Source: Olsenella_K absiana (lineage in GTDB: Bacteria; Actinomycetota; Coriobacteriia; Coriobacteriales; Atopobiaceae). From it: a stretch of DNA of 64,000 bases. Position numbers and translations under genes: made by a program. Numbering within the stretch: position 1 is the stretch's first letter; each line of letters starts with the position of its first letter. The stretch spans positions 124,001-188,000 of the forward strand of contig NZ_JAZGJQ010000001.1 in assembly GCF_036408855.1 (NCBI RefSeq), in the 5' to 3' direction. Shown here piece after piece: positions 24,279-33,016 of this stretch. Under the pieces are notes generated by a model. It saw only the letters and a program-made list of their open reading frames with translations. It made no database searches and had not been told where the DNA came from.

Positions 24279-24284
24279 AGCGTC

Positions 24285-25616
24285 ATGGCACGAGGCGAGG
24301 CAGGGGCGCCGGAGCGCGCCGCCGCGGCCGGAGGCGTGGGGACAAAGCGCCCGTTCGTCACGAAGGAGCAGCTCGAGGACATCGCCCGGAGCTACCCCAC
24401 CCCCTTCTACCTCTACAGCGAGAGGCTCATCCGCGAGAGGGCGCGCGCCCTCTACGACGCCTTCTCGTGGAACGAGGGCTTCAAGGAGTACTTCGCCGTC
24501 AAGGCGACGCCCAACCCCAGGATCGTCTCCATCCTGGCGGAGGAGGGCTGCGGCTGCGACTGCGCGACGGGCACGGAGCTCCTGCTCGCGGACGCCTGCG
24601 GCGTCTCCGGCCACGACGTCATGCTCTCCTCCAACGACACCCCCGCCGAGGACTATCGCCTCGCGCGCGACATGGGCGCCCTCGTCAACTTCGACTCCTT
24701 TGACATGCTCGCCTTCTGGCGCGACAACGTCGGCCCCTTCCCCGAGACCGTGTGCTGCCGCTTCAACCCGGGCGGCGAGTTCGAGAGCGCCAACGGCATC
24801 ATCGGCAGCCCCAAGGACTCCAAGTTCGGGATGACGAGGGAGCAGGTCGAGCGCGCCTTCGAGGAGCTCGCCGCCCAGGGCGTGCGGCACTTCGGGCTCC
24901 ACGCCTTCCTCGCCTCCAACACCCTCGGCGACGACTACTACCCGCGCCTGGCCGAGCAGCTCTTCTCGCTCGCGGCCGAGCTCTCGGGGAGGCTCGGCGT
25001 GCACGTGGCGTTCTGCGACCTCTCGGGCGGCGTGGGTGTCGCCTACGAGCCCGACCAGCGGCCCTGCGACATCTCCGCCATCGGCGAGGGGGTGCGCGAG
25101 GCCTTCGAGCGCATCCTCGTGCCCGCGGGCATGGGCGACCTCAGGGTCATGAGCGAGCTCGGCCGCTGGCTCCTGGCCCCGGCGGGCGCGCTCGTGACGC
25201 GCGTCATCCACGAGAAGCGCACCTACAAGGACTACCTGGGAGTGGACGCGTGCGCGGCCAACCTGCTGCGCCCCATGATGTACGGCGCCTACCACCACGT
25301 CACCGTGATGGGCAGGGAGGACGAGCCGGCGGCTCGCACCTACAACGTGACGGGCGGCCTGTGCGAGAACGGCGACCAGTTCGCCTGGGATCGGGCGCTG
25401 CCCGAGTGCGGTGTGGGCGACCTGCTCTTCGTCCACGACGCGGGGGCCCACGGCCACTCCATGGGGTTCAACTACAACGGCAGGCTCCGCTCCGCCGAGC
25501 TGCTCCTCGGCGAGGACGGCGCGGTGAGCCTCATCCGCCGCGCGGAGACGCCGGCCGACTACTTCGCCACGCTCGACGTCACGCCCGAGGGCCGCGCCAT
25601 CCTGGCGCGCCTCTAG
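24285..25616 (+). CDS. lysA: Diaminopimelate decarboxylase
   Basis: PLP enzyme that decarboxylates meso-diaminopimelate to lysine, the last step of the pathway. The predicted protein has 443 residues. The N-terminal TIM barrel carries the PLP lysine K73 (YFAVKATPNP), and the C-terminal domain has YKDYLGVDAC, YGAYHH, the conserved cysteine-glutamate of GGLCENGDQF and HDAGAHG. The frame remains open upstream through the riboswitch, but the ATG at 24285 follows GGAGGGAGAG at good spacing and gives a normal N-terminus. It is placed behind the lysine riboswitch and ahead of dapA. Confidence 0.93.
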   Translation: MARGEAGAPERAAAAGGVGTKRPFVTKEQLEDIARSYPTPFYLYSERLIRERARALYDAFSWNEGFKEYFAVKATPNPRIVSILAEEGCGCDCATGTELLLADACGVSGHDVMLSSNDTPAEDYRLARDMGALVNFDSFDMLAFWRDNVGPFPETVCCRFNPGGEFESANGIIGSPKDSKFGMTREQVERAFEELAAQGVRHFGLHAFLASNTLGDDYYPRLAEQLFSLAAELSGRLGVHVAFCDLSGGVGVAYEPDQRPCDISAIGEGVREAFERILVPAGMGDLRVMSELGRWLLAPAGALVTRVIHEKRTYKDYLGVDACAANLLRPMMYGAYHHVTVMGREDEPAARTYNVTGGLCENGDQFAWDRALPECGVGDLLFVHDAGAHGHSMGFNYNGRLRSAELLLGEDGAVSLIRRAETPADYFATLDVTPEGRAILARL

Positions 25617-25648
25617 CGCCAACGGCGCGGGCACGACTGGCAGGAAGC

Positions 25649-25670
25649 GCGCCACGGCTGGCCGTGGCGC
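25649..25670 (+). other. Intra-operon hairpin between lysA and dapA
   Basis: A perfect 10-bp inverted repeat (25649-25658 with 25661-25670) sits just ahead of the dapA ribosome site. No T-tract follows, so it may modulate message stability or dapA output rather than stop transcription. Confidence 0.45.
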
Positions 25671-25687
25671 CAGGGAAAGGGGAGACA

Positions 25688-26581
25688 ATGGCAGACATCA
25701 ACGACCTCACGGGCTCGATCGTGGCCCTGGTCACGCCGTTCACCGAGGACGGCGAGATCGACTTCGGCGCGCTCGACCGCCTGGTCGACTTCCACCTCGA
25801 GAACAAGACCGACGGCATCCTCGTGCTGGGCACGACGGGGGAGTCCGCGACCATGACCGACGCCGAGGACGTCGCCGTGGCCCAGCACGTCGTCAACCGC
25901 GTGAACGGGCGCGTCCCCGTCATCGGCGGCGCGGGCTCCAACTCCACCAAGGAGTCGCTCAACAAGGCCAGGAGCCTCCAGATGATCGGCGTGGACGGCC
26001 TGCTGCTGATCACGCCCTACTACAACAAGTCCAACGAGGAGGGCATCTACCGCCACTTCACCACCGTCCTCGACCAGGTGGACGTGCCGTGCATCCTCTA
26101 CAACGTCCCCAGCCGCACGGGCTGCTCCATCAGCGAGCGCAACGTCGCGCGCCTGTGCGAGCACCCCAGGGCCATGGGCATCAAGGAGGCCTCCGGCTCC
26201 ATCTCCTACGCGACGAGCGTCGCCAAGTACGTCTCGCCGACCTTCAGGCTCTTCAGCGGCAACGATGACATGGTGGTCCCGATCATGTCGCTCGGCGGCT
26301 CGGGCGTCATCTCCGTGTGGGCCAACGTGCAGCCCACCGTCGTCCACGACATGGTGGAGAGCTACCTCGCGGGCGACACCGGGCGCGCCCTGCGCTACCA
26401 GCTCGACGGCCTCGACCTCGTCCACGCCCTCTTCTGCGAGGTCAACCCCATCCCGGTGAAGGCCGCCCTCAACCTGATGGGGCTCATCCCCGCCGGGCTC
26501 CGCCTGCCGCTCACCACCATCTCGGACGCGGGCCGCGAGCGGCTCGTCGCGGCCATGAGGGGGGCTGGTCTCGTTGACTAG
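25688..26581 (+). CDS. dapA: 4-hydroxy-tetrahydrodipicolinate synthase
   Basis: Condenses aspartate semialdehyde with pyruvate, the first committed step to lysine and diaminopimelate. The 297 residues form a standard TIM barrel with the Schiff-base lysine K166 (GIKEASG), tyrosine 138 (LYNVPSRTG), GTTGESATM for substrate binding and LLLITPYYNK. GGGGAGAC precedes the ATG. A longer open frame upstream is a shadow of lysA. It overlaps dapB by eight bases. Confidence 0.97.
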   Translation: MADINDLTGSIVALVTPFTEDGEIDFGALDRLVDFHLENKTDGILVLGTTGESATMTDAEDVAVAQHVVNRVNGRVPVIGGAGSNSTKESLNKARSLQMIGVDGLLLITPYYNKSNEEGIYRHFTTVLDQVDVPCILYNVPSRTGCSISERNVARLCEHPRAMGIKEASGSISYATSVAKYVSPTFRLFSGNDDMVVPIMSLGGSGVISVWANVQPTVVHDMVESYLAGDTGRALRYQLDGLDLVHALFCEVNPIPVKAALNLMGLIPAGLRLPLTTISDAGRERLVAAMRGAGLVD

Positions 26582-27296
26582 GGTCATCCTCGTCGGCAGC
26601 GGTCGCATGGGCACGCTGCTCTCCCAGGCGATAGAGGCCGACAAGGACCTCGAGCTCGCGGGGACCTACGACGTCACCAACGTCTCCGAGCTCGACGACG
26701 AGGCCCCTGCGGCCGACCTCGTCATCGACTTCTCCAACAGGGACGCCCTCCCGCATACCCTGGCCTACGTCCGTCGCTCTCGCGCGGCGCTCCTCCTGGG
26801 CACGACGGGCTTCTCCGAGGGGGAGCTCGCCGAGGTGCGCGCCCTGGGAGAGGCCACCCAGGTGATCTGGTCCGGCAACTACTCCCTCGGCGTCGCCGTG
26901 CTGCGCCACGCGACCAGGCTCGCGGCGGAGGCGCTGCCCGGCTGGGACGTGGAGATCGTCGAGACCCACCACGCCCAGAAGGCCGACGCCCCGTCCGGCA
27001 CGGCGGAGATGCTGCTGCGCGAGGTCGACCCCGCGGGCGAGCGCACGGTCGCCTACGGGCGGCAGGGCATGGTCGGCGCCCGTCCGAAGGGCGAGGTCGG
27101 CATGCACAGCCTGCGCGGCGGCACCGTTGCCGGGACCCACGAGGTGCACCTCTTCGGCACGGACGAGGAGCTCTGCCTCACACACCGCGCGAGCTCGCGC
27201 CAGATCTTCGTCACCGGCGCCATCGCCGCGGCGAAGCGGCTGGTGGCGCGCGAGCCGGGCTTCTACACCTTCGACGAGCTGATGTTCGCCGAGTAG
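26574..27296 (+). CDS. dapB: 4-hydroxy-tetrahydrodipicolinate reductase
   Basis: NAD(P)H-dependent reductase that follows dapA. The 240-residue protein starts with the dinucleotide fold (VILVGSGRMG) and contains DFSNRDALPHTL, LGTTGFS, SGNYSLGV, the catalytic ETHHAQKADAPSGTA segment and GTHEVHLFG. The start is a TTG inside the last codons of dapA; no later start would keep the dinucleotide-binding strand. At 240 residues it is shorter than the enterobacterial enzyme (about 270), as in Firmicutes-type DapB. Confidence 0.94.
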   Translation: MTRVILVGSGRMGTLLSQAIEADKDLELAGTYDVTNVSELDDEAPAADLVIDFSNRDALPHTLAYVRRSRAALLLGTTGFSEGELAEVRALGEATQVIWSGNYSLGVAVLRHATRLAAEALPGWDVEIVETHHAQKADAPSGTAEMLLREVDPAGERTVAYGRQGMVGARPKGEVGMHSLRGGTVAGTHEVHLFGTDEELCLTHRASSRQIFVTGAIAAAKRLVAREPGFYTFDELMFAE

Positions 27297-27324
27297 GCGG
27301 ACGAGCAGGACCTGGGGGAGACAT

Positions 27325-28029
27325 ATGGACGCACAGGAAATCATCGACTACATCGCCACGGCGCCCAAGAAGACGCCCGTGAAGGCCTACGTCAGGGAGC
27401 GCGAGGCGGGCTCGGTCGCCTACCCCGCCTCGGCCCACGTCTTCGGCGACGGTGCGAGCAAGGTCGTCTTCTGCGACTGGACGGAGCTCGCGCCCGTGCT
27501 CGAGGAGGCGGCGGACAAGGTCGAGGACCTCGTGGTGGAGGCCGACAGGAGGAACTCCGGCGTGCCGCTGCTCGACGTGAAGGGCGTGAACGCGCGCATC
27601 GAGCCGGGCGCCATCATCCGCGACCGGGTCGAGATAGGCGACAACGCCGTGATCATGATGGGCGCCGTGATCAACGTCGGCGCCGTCGTGGGGGAGGGCA
27701 CCATGATCGACATGGGTGCCGTCCTGGGCGGTCGCGCCATCGTGGGCAAGAGGTGCCACATCGGCGCCGGCACCGTGCTCGCGGGCGTGGTGGAGCCCGC
27801 CAGCGCCACCCCCGTCGTCATCGAGGACGGGGTGCTCATCGGGGCGAACGCCGTCGTGATCGAGGGCTGCCGCGTGGGCGCGGGCGCCGTGGTCGCGGCC
27901 GGCGCCGTTGTGATCTCCGACGTGCCCCCCAACGCCGTCGTCGCCGGCTGCCCGGCGCGCGTCATCAAGCAGAAGGACGAGAGGACCTCGGACAAGACCG
28001 CGCTCGTCGACGCCCTGCGCACGCTGTAG
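27325..28029 (+). CDS. dapH: Tetrahydrodipicolinate N-acetyltransferase
   Basis: Transfers acetyl from acetyl-CoA to tetrahydrodipicolinate, opening the acetylase route to diaminopimelate. The 234-residue protein has an alpha-helical N-terminal domain (QEIIDYIATAPKKTPVKAY) followed by hexapeptide-repeat coils forming a left-handed beta-helix from about residue 90 (IEPGAIIRDRVEIGDNAVI and on). The C-terminal VAGCPARVIK is typical of acyltransferases of this fold. Its presence, with patA and the deacetylase, shows the acetylase rather than the succinylase or dehydrogenase variant. GGGGGAG lies before the ATG. Confidence 0.94.
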   Translation: MDAQEIIDYIATAPKKTPVKAYVREREAGSVAYPASAHVFGDGASKVVFCDWTELAPVLEEAADKVEDLVVEADRRNSGVPLLDVKGVNARIEPGAIIRDRVEIGDNAVIMMGAVINVGAVVGEGTMIDMGAVLGGRAIVGKRCHIGAGTVLAGVVEPASATPVVIEDGVLIGANAVVIEGCRVGAGAVVAAGAVVISDVPPNAVVAGCPARVIKQKDERTSDKTALVDALRTL

Positions 28030-28038
28030 GGACGCTCG

Positions 28039-29049
28039 CTAGCCCTCGCTGCGGTCGAAGTTGACGGGCCGGTAGAAGAGGCGCGCGACCTCGTCGGGGT
28101 CGCGCGTCTGCCCGAGGACCCACATCGTCTTGGCGACGAGGGCCTCGGTGGTCATGTCGCCGCCCCTGAGGATGCCCGGGTGGTTGGCGTAGGGCCGGCC
28201 CACCTCGTAGACGCCGAGGTCGAGGCCCTCCTCGGGCACCTGCGTCGTGACGACGAGCGTCCGCCCGCCCCCGACCCAGTCGAAGATGGCCCGCTCCCAG
28301 ACCCCGCCGTAGGCGGGGATGCCGCCGATGCCGAAGGTCTCGACCACGAGGGCGTCGTAGTCGCGCTTGAGCAGCTCGAGGACGCCCGGCGCGAGGCCCG
28401 GCGTAAGCTTGAGCACGATGACCCGGCCGTCCAGCCTGCCGAAGAACTTCGGGCGCTCCCGCGGCGCCTCGGGCGCGAGGCGTCCGAGGCCCGCGGCGCG
28501 GACGATGCGGTCGTTCCTGATGTAGGCGAGCGAGGGGTAGTTGGTGCTCGTGAAGGCGTTGAAGCTCATCGTGCGCTGCTTGTGGGCGCGGGTGCCCGCG
28601 ATCGCCTTGCCGCCGAAGACCACGGAGACGTCGCGGCTCCCGTCGTCGCAGGCGTAGAGGACCGACTGGTAGAGGTTTAGCTTGGCGTCCGTGAAGGGGC
28701 TCGCCATCGGCTGCTGGGAGCCGGTCAGCACGATGGGCTTCTCGCTCCCCTGGACGAGGTAGGAGAGGGCCGCGGCCGTGTAGGCCATCGTGTCCGTGCC
28801 GTGGAGGACGACGAAGCCGTCGTAGTCGTCCCAGGCCTCGTCGACGAGGGCGGCGAGGCGCAGCCAGTCCCGGGGGCGCATGTTGGTGCTGTCGATGTTC
28901 ATCGGCTGCACGAAGTCCAGCTCGCAGAGCTCCGCGATCAGGGGCACCTGCTCGGCCAGCTCGCGACCCGTGACCGAGGGTGCCAGCCCGTGGCCGTCCT
29001 GCGTGGAGGCGATGGTGCCGCCCGTCGCGACGATGAGAATCCGCTTCAT
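28039..29049 (-). CDS. ansA: Type I L-asparaginase
   Basis: Hydrolyses asparagine to aspartate and ammonia. The predicted protein has 336 residues and no signal peptide, pointing to the cytoplasmic type I enzyme. Both active threonine motifs are visible: ATGGTIAS near the N-terminus and VVLHGTDTMAYTA, along with VLTGSQQPM and GIGGIPAYGG. The frame stays open 147 bases further upstream, but MKRILIVATGG is the family start and GGGAGGG sits six bases ahead of it. It converges on dapH with only nine bases between the stops. Confidence 0.93.
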   Translation of the reverse strand: MKRILIVATGGTIASTQDGHGLAPSVTGRELAEQVPLIAELCELDFVQPMNIDSTNMRPRDWLRLAALVDEAWDDYDGFVVLHGTDTMAYTAAALSYLVQGSEKPIVLTGSQQPMASPFTDAKLNLYQSVLYACDDGSRDVSVVFGGKAIAGTRAHKQRTMSFNAFTSTNYPSLAYIRNDRIVRAAGLGRLAPEAPRERPKFFGRLDGRVIVLKLTPGLAPGVLELLKRDYDALVVETFGIGGIPAYGGVWERAIFDWVGGGRTLVVTTQVPEEGLDLGVYEVGRPYANHPGILRGGDMTTEALVAKTMWVLGQTRDPDEVARLFYRPVNFDRSEG

Positions 29050-29313
29050 GTGCGCCCTCCCGCTCTGGTCCGCCGCCGTCTCCGCGGCCCCGGGCCCGTC
29101 CGGCCCCTGTGACGCTGGGTAGGATACCGCGCCGGGCGCGTCGCCGGGCGGGGCGCCGGGCTTCGGGCAGCACGGGCGCGCCTGGGGCCGGCGCACCGGG
29201 TCCGGTGCGTCCGCGGGAAAATGCGGGATAGTTTTGGCGTACGACGAAAGTCGGGTGGCTGCCTCCGGCTTTTGTCATATGCTCTTGGTGTTCACGTGCA
29301 AAGCGAGGTGGAG

Positions 29314-29877
29314 ATGGGCAAGACGTTCAGAAAGCTCATGCCGCTGTGGGTCTCGTATCTGGTCCTCGCGGCGCTATCGGCGGCCGGGCCGCTCCTCCAG
29401 GGGGCCGGCGGGCTCGTGCGCGGCCACTGGGCCTTCCTCTTCCTGCTGCCCTTCGCCATCGGCGCGACCCCGTACGGCTTCATCATGGGCGAGGTCGTGC
29501 AGCGCCGCACGCGCAGCGTCTCGAGGGCGGCGTGGCGGCTCGGGCTCATGCACACGCTCGTGGTCTACGCGATCTTCCTCCTCGGCGTCATCGACTTCCT
29601 CGCGTCCGCGGCGGACGTGCTCTACCTGCTCCTCTGGCTGGCTCCGGCGCTCTTCTCCGGCTTGTTTTTCGTGCTCGGCATGCACGTCATGCGCGCCGAG
29701 CAGGCGCGCTCGGACGCGCGCTACGGCGTCGAGGTGCGTCGCGGGGACCCCTGGGCCACCTTCTTCGACCTCGAGTGGGAGGGCGACGAGCCCCAGGGCC
29801 GCCAGGGTCCGCGCCGCTCCTCGCCGCGGGCGGTCCGCGAGGCGGAGGCGGGCAGGCAGGTGCGCGCACGGCGCTAG
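29314..29877 (+). CDS. Four-helix membrane protein of unknown function
   Basis: Predicted 187-residue protein with four hydrophobic segments (about residues 10-28, 38-58, 72-98 and 102-125) and a basic, hydrophilic C-terminal tail of 60 residues. I recognise no family. The start at 29314 is supported by GCGAGGTGGAG upstream; a more upstream ATG in frame lacks a ribosome site and adds no conserved feature. The gene is transcribed away from asparaginase and followed by a good terminator, so it is a single-gene unit. Confidence 0.7.
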   Translation: MGKTFRKLMPLWVSYLVLAALSAAGPLLQGAGGLVRGHWAFLFLLPFAIGATPYGFIMGEVVQRRTRSVSRAAWRLGLMHTLVVYAIFLLGVIDFLASAADVLYLLLWLAPALFSGLFFVLGMHVMRAEQARSDARYGVEVRRGDPWATFFDLEWEGDEPQGRQGPRRSSPRAVREAEAGRQVRARR

Positions 29878-29939
29878 GGCCGCGCGGCCGCACGGGGTCC
29901 CGGGCGGGCTCCGGCGGCATGCCGATAACGACGGATGTG

Positions 29940-29971
29940 ACGGGTCGCGGTGCCTCCACGGCCCGTTTTTT
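29940..29971 (+). terminator. Intrinsic terminator after the four-helix protein gene
   Basis: An imperfect stem (29940-29950 with 29956-29966, one mismatch and one G-U pair) is followed by a run of six T at 29966-29971. Confidence 0.8.
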
Positions 29972-30068
29972 CATGCCTGAGATAGGCGATTTCACGGGCA
30001 TAACGCCCGTATGGTTTGGGCATACATATAAAAGTTCGACTGTAGGCGAAGCATACCTTGGAGGCAGC

Positions 30069-31229
30069 ATGGCTCAGCGTTTCGTTCTCAACGGCATCTC
30101 GTATCATGGCTCAGGCGCGATCAAGGAGATCCCGGGTGAGCTCTCGCGGCGCGGCTACGACCACGTCTTCGTCAGCTCGGACCCCGACCTCGTCAAGTTC
30201 GGCGTGACCAAGAAGGTCACCGACCTCCTGGACGCGGCCGGCGTCAAGTGGGACCTCTACGACGAGGTCAAGCCCAACCCCACCATCAAGAACGTGCAGG
30301 ACGGCGTCGAGGCGTTCAAGCGCTCCGGCGCCTCCGCGATCGTCGCGATCGGCGGCGGGTCGGCCATGGACACCGCCAAGGCCATCGGCACCATCGCCAA
30401 CAACCCCGAGTTCGCCGACGTCAAGAGCCTCGAGGGCGTCGCGGACACGAAGAAGCACGCCGTCTTCACCATCGCCGTCCCGACGACGGCGGGCACCGCG
30501 GCCGAGGTCACGATCAACTACGTGATCACCGACCCGGAGCGCGAGCGCAAGTTCGTCTGCGTCGACACCAACGACATCCCCGAGGTCGCCGTCGTCGACC
30601 CCGACATGATGGCCTCCATGCCCGCGGGCCTCACCGCCTCCACCGGCATGGACGCTCTCACCCACGCCATCGAGGGCTACACCACCAAGGGCGCGTGGGA
30701 GCTCTCCGACATGTTCCACTACAAGGCCATCGAGATCATCTCCCACAACCTGCGCGACGCCGTCAAGGAGGCCAAGGAAGGCAAGCCGGGCCACGGCCGC
30801 GAGGAGATGGCGCTCGGGCAGTACGTCGCGGGCATGGGCTTCTCCAACGTCGGCCTGGGCATCGACCACTCCATGGCGCACACGCTCTCCGCGCACTACG
30901 ACACGCCCCACGGCGTCGCTTGCGCCATGCTGTTGCCGATCTCGATGGAGTTCAACAAGCCCGTCGCCGCCCACAAGCAGGCCGGCATCGCCCGCGCCAT
31001 GGGCATCGACACCTCCGGCATGACGGACGAGCAGGCCGCGGACGCCGCGATCGCAGCCGTGCGCAAGCTCGGAGAGGACGTGGGCATCCCCAGGACGTGC
31101 AAGGGCCTCGTCGAGGCCGACCTCGACCAGCTCGCCGCGGACGCCCTCGCCGACGCCTGCTACCCCGGGAACCCCCGCGAGGCCACGCCGGAGCAGGTCA
31201 AGGACATGTTCCGCCAAATCATGGAGTAG
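30069..31229 (+). CDS. Iron-containing alcohol dehydrogenase (FucO-like)
   Basis: Predicted 386-residue group III NAD(P)-dependent alcohol dehydrogenase, close in style to lactaldehyde reductase (FucO). It has the NAD-binding GGGSAMDTAKAIG, the phosphate-contacting PTTAGTAAEVT, and the iron ligands in MDALTHAIEGY and DHSMAHTLSAHYDTPHG. It starts MAQRFVLNGISYHG after GGAGGCAGC. The gene stands alone between two terminators; AT-rich bases 30021-30034 (CATACATATAAAAG) probably include its promoter. The physiological alcohol is not predictable; 1,2-propanediol or ethanol are candidates for a fermenter. Confidence 0.92.
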   Translation: MAQRFVLNGISYHGSGAIKEIPGELSRRGYDHVFVSSDPDLVKFGVTKKVTDLLDAAGVKWDLYDEVKPNPTIKNVQDGVEAFKRSGASAIVAIGGGSAMDTAKAIGTIANNPEFADVKSLEGVADTKKHAVFTIAVPTTAGTAAEVTINYVITDPERERKFVCVDTNDIPEVAVVDPDMMASMPAGLTASTGMDALTHAIEGYTTKGAWELSDMFHYKAIEIISHNLRDAVKEAKEGKPGHGREEMALGQYVAGMGFSNVGLGIDHSMAHTLSAHYDTPHGVACAMLLPISMEFNKPVAAHKQAGIARAMGIDTSGMTDEQAADAAIAAVRKLGEDVGIPRTCKGLVEADLDQLAADALADACYPGNPREATPEQVKDMFRQIME

Positions 31230-31322
31230 GGGAGAAGGACGGGCGCCCGTCGGGCCGCCACGAGAGGTCCGGCGGGTGTCCTCGCTCGTCATCGGAGGCC
31301 CTTTCGCGCGGGGCCGTCGCCT

Positions 31323-31350
31323 GCGGGGCGGTGGCCCCGCCTTCTTGTGT
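31323..31350 (+). terminator. Terminator of the alcohol dehydrogenase gene
   Basis: A 7-bp GC stem (31323-31329 with 31334-31340) with loop GGTG is followed by CTTCTTGTGT. A separate 14-bp palindrome GACGGGCGCCCGTC lies at 31238-31251, just after the stop. Confidence 0.7.
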
Positions 31351-31424
31351 CGAATGGCCTTCGAGTGGCCTCGACGAGGGCTGCGCCGAGCGGACGCGCC
31401 GTTCAGAGACGTGGAGATGCGGCG

Positions 31425-31449
31425 TTTGTCGGCAAACGATGGTACCATC
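31425..31449. promoter_or_regulatory. Adjacent palindromes upstream of the NlpC/P60 gene
   Basis: GTTTG-TCGG-CAAAC (31425-31438) abuts the perfect 12-bp palindrome GATGGTACCATC (31438-31449), about 70-90 bases before the start. They are candidate operator sites; no clear -35/-10 pair is seen. Confidence 0.45.
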
Positions 31450-31517
31450 TCGCCTATGAGATTGTATCCGTGCGTGTGCCCCATGAGGCAGTGCCTGACC
31501 ATAGGAAGAAGCACCGT

Positions 31518-32906
31518 ATGAAGAGATCCCTCCGTACCAGAATCGCGGCCTGCGCCATCGCCGCTACGCTCGTCGCTTCGGGCAGTCCGGTGATCGCGCT
31601 CGCGGAAGTCTCCCAGGCGGACGTGGACGCCGCCCGCCAGCAGCTCGACTTCCTCTCCATGAAGTACGCCGACGTGGACGAGAAGCTCCAGGACACCTAC
31701 TACCAGCTCGACCAGACCAACCAGGAGTACGCCTCCAAGCAGGCGGAGTCCGAGCAGACCAAGCAGCAGCTCGAGCAGGCGCAGGACGCGCTCGCCAAGA
31801 GCGTTGCGGCCACCTACAAGTCCGGCGGCGGCGACACGCTCCTCTCGCTCGTGCTCGGTTCCTCGGACTTCGAGAGCTTCGTCGGCAACGTGGTCTACGC
31901 GCAGCAGGTCTCCGACAAGCGCGTCGCGGCCATCAACACCGTGAAGGACCTGAGGAGCCAGTACGACGACGAGCTCGCGGCGCTCGAGACCCTGAAGGCC
32001 GAGCAGGAGCAGCTCGCGAGCCAGCAGGAGCAGGAGGCCGCCGACCTCGCGTCCAGGCAGGCCGAGCAACAGTCCTACGTGAACGGCCTGAGCGAGGAGC
32101 TCAGGGCCCAGATCCAGGCGGCCGACGAGGCCGCCGTGGCCCAGGGCCAGGCCGCCGCCCAGGCGGCGCAGGACTCCCTCCAGGACGGCACGTCGGGCGA
32201 GTCCGCAGGCCAGCAGGGAGCCGCCACCGACTCCGGGACCTCGGGCGCTAACAACGGCTCCGGCGCCAGCGACAACTCGGGCGCCAGCGACGACTCGGGC
32301 TCTGGCAGCAACTCCAGCTCCGGTAGCGGTTCCAGCTCCAGCTCCAACTCCGGCTCGGGCACGAACTCCGGCTCCGGTTCCAACTCCGGTTCTAACTCCA
32401 GCTCCAGCTCGAACTCCGGCTCGGGCTCGAACTCCGGCAGCAACTCCGGTTCCAGCTCCAACTCCGGCAGCAACTCCGGCTCCAACTCCGGGTCGAGCAG
32501 CGCCACCACCGGCAGGCTGACCGCCTCCCAGAGGGCGACCATCGTGGCTGCCGCTTCCTCGCAGCTCGGCCTCCCGTACAGCCACAGCAACACCCCCGGC
32601 GTGGGCTGGGACTGCTCCGGCCTCGTGGGCTACGCCTACGCGCAGGCCGGCATCACGATCGGTGGCGGCGGCTGGGAGCAGTACTACAGCGTGACCCAGA
32701 TCGGGCTCGCCAAGGCGAACGCGACGTCCAACCCCCAGCCGGGCGACGTCGTCTGCTGGTGGGGCAACGTCCCCGGCGGCAACTTCGAGCGCCACGTGGC
32801 CCTCTACATCGGCAATGGCCAGATCCTGCACGCCAACGGGCGCCTGGTCGCGGTCAACAGCCTCAGGCAGTGGAGCCCGTACACCTGCATCGGCCCCCTG
32901 GTCTAG
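31518..32906 (+). CDS. Secreted NlpC/P60 peptidoglycan hydrolase with coiled coil
   Basis: Predicted 462-residue exported cell-wall hydrolase of the D-gamma-glutamyl/meso-diaminopimelyl endopeptidase family. A signal peptide (1-29, cleavage after IALA) is followed by a long coiled coil rich in Gln, Glu and Ala (about 31-210), a low-complexity linker of Ser, Asn and Gly (about 230-330) and a C-terminal NlpC/P60 domain. The catalytic cysteine is C366 (WDCSGLVGYAYAQAG) and the histidine H426 (ERHVALYIG), with HANG as the third site. The domain order matches RipA/PcsB-like hydrolases in which the coiled coil restrains activity. The start at 31518 follows GGAAG and gives a standard signal peptide. 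Confidence 0.93.
   Translation: MKRSLRTRIAACAIAATLVASGSPVIALAEVSQADVDAARQQLDFLSMKYADVDEKLQDTYYQLDQTNQEYASKQAESEQTKQQLEQAQDALAKSVAATYKSGGGDTLLSLVLGSSDFESFVGNVVYAQQVSDKRVAAINTVKDLRSQYDDELAALETLKAEQEQLASQQEQEAADLASRQAEQQSYVNGLSEELRAQIQAADEAAVAQGQAAAQAAQDSLQDGTSGESAGQQGAATDSGTSGANNGSGASDNSGASDDSGSGSNSSSGSGSSSSSNSGSGTNSGSGSNSGSNSSSSSNSGSGSNSGSNSGSSSNSGSNSGSNSGSSSATTGRLTASQRATIVAAASSQLGLPYSHSNTPGVGWDCSGLVGYAYAQAGITIGGGGWEQYYSVTQIGLAKANATSNPQPGDVVCWWGNVPGGNFERHVALYIGNGQILHANGRLVAVNSLRQWSPYTCIGPLV
32230..32505 (+). repeat. Ser/Gly/Asn-rich tandem codon repeats in the linker
   Basis: Short repeats encoding SGSNSGS-like units fill this part of the NlpC/P60 gene. Several 12-18 base units recur with small changes, so slippage length variation between strains is likely. 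Confidence 0.8.
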
Positions 32907-32958
32907 CGAGGCCCCGTCGGTGCGGGCGATCGGCCCGCAACACCACACGAGACACCCA

Positions 32959-32982
32959 GGCCGCCCCTCGGGGCGGCCTTTT
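32959..32982 (+). terminator. Intrinsic terminator of the NlpC/P60 gene
   Basis: A perfect 9-bp stem (32959-32967 with 32970-32978) followed by TTTT at 32979-32982. Confidence 0.9.
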
Positions 32983-33016
32983 GGTAGCAGACGGCCCCAG
33001 CGGAAGGCGGCACACG

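Noticed and set aside
28030..28038. Terminator between dapH and ansA
   Set aside because: Only nine bases separate the convergent stops and no hairpin is visible there.
32230..32505. Possible CRISPR-like or minisatellite array
   Set aside because: Repeats are codon repeats within an intact reading frame, with no unique spacers and no cas genes.
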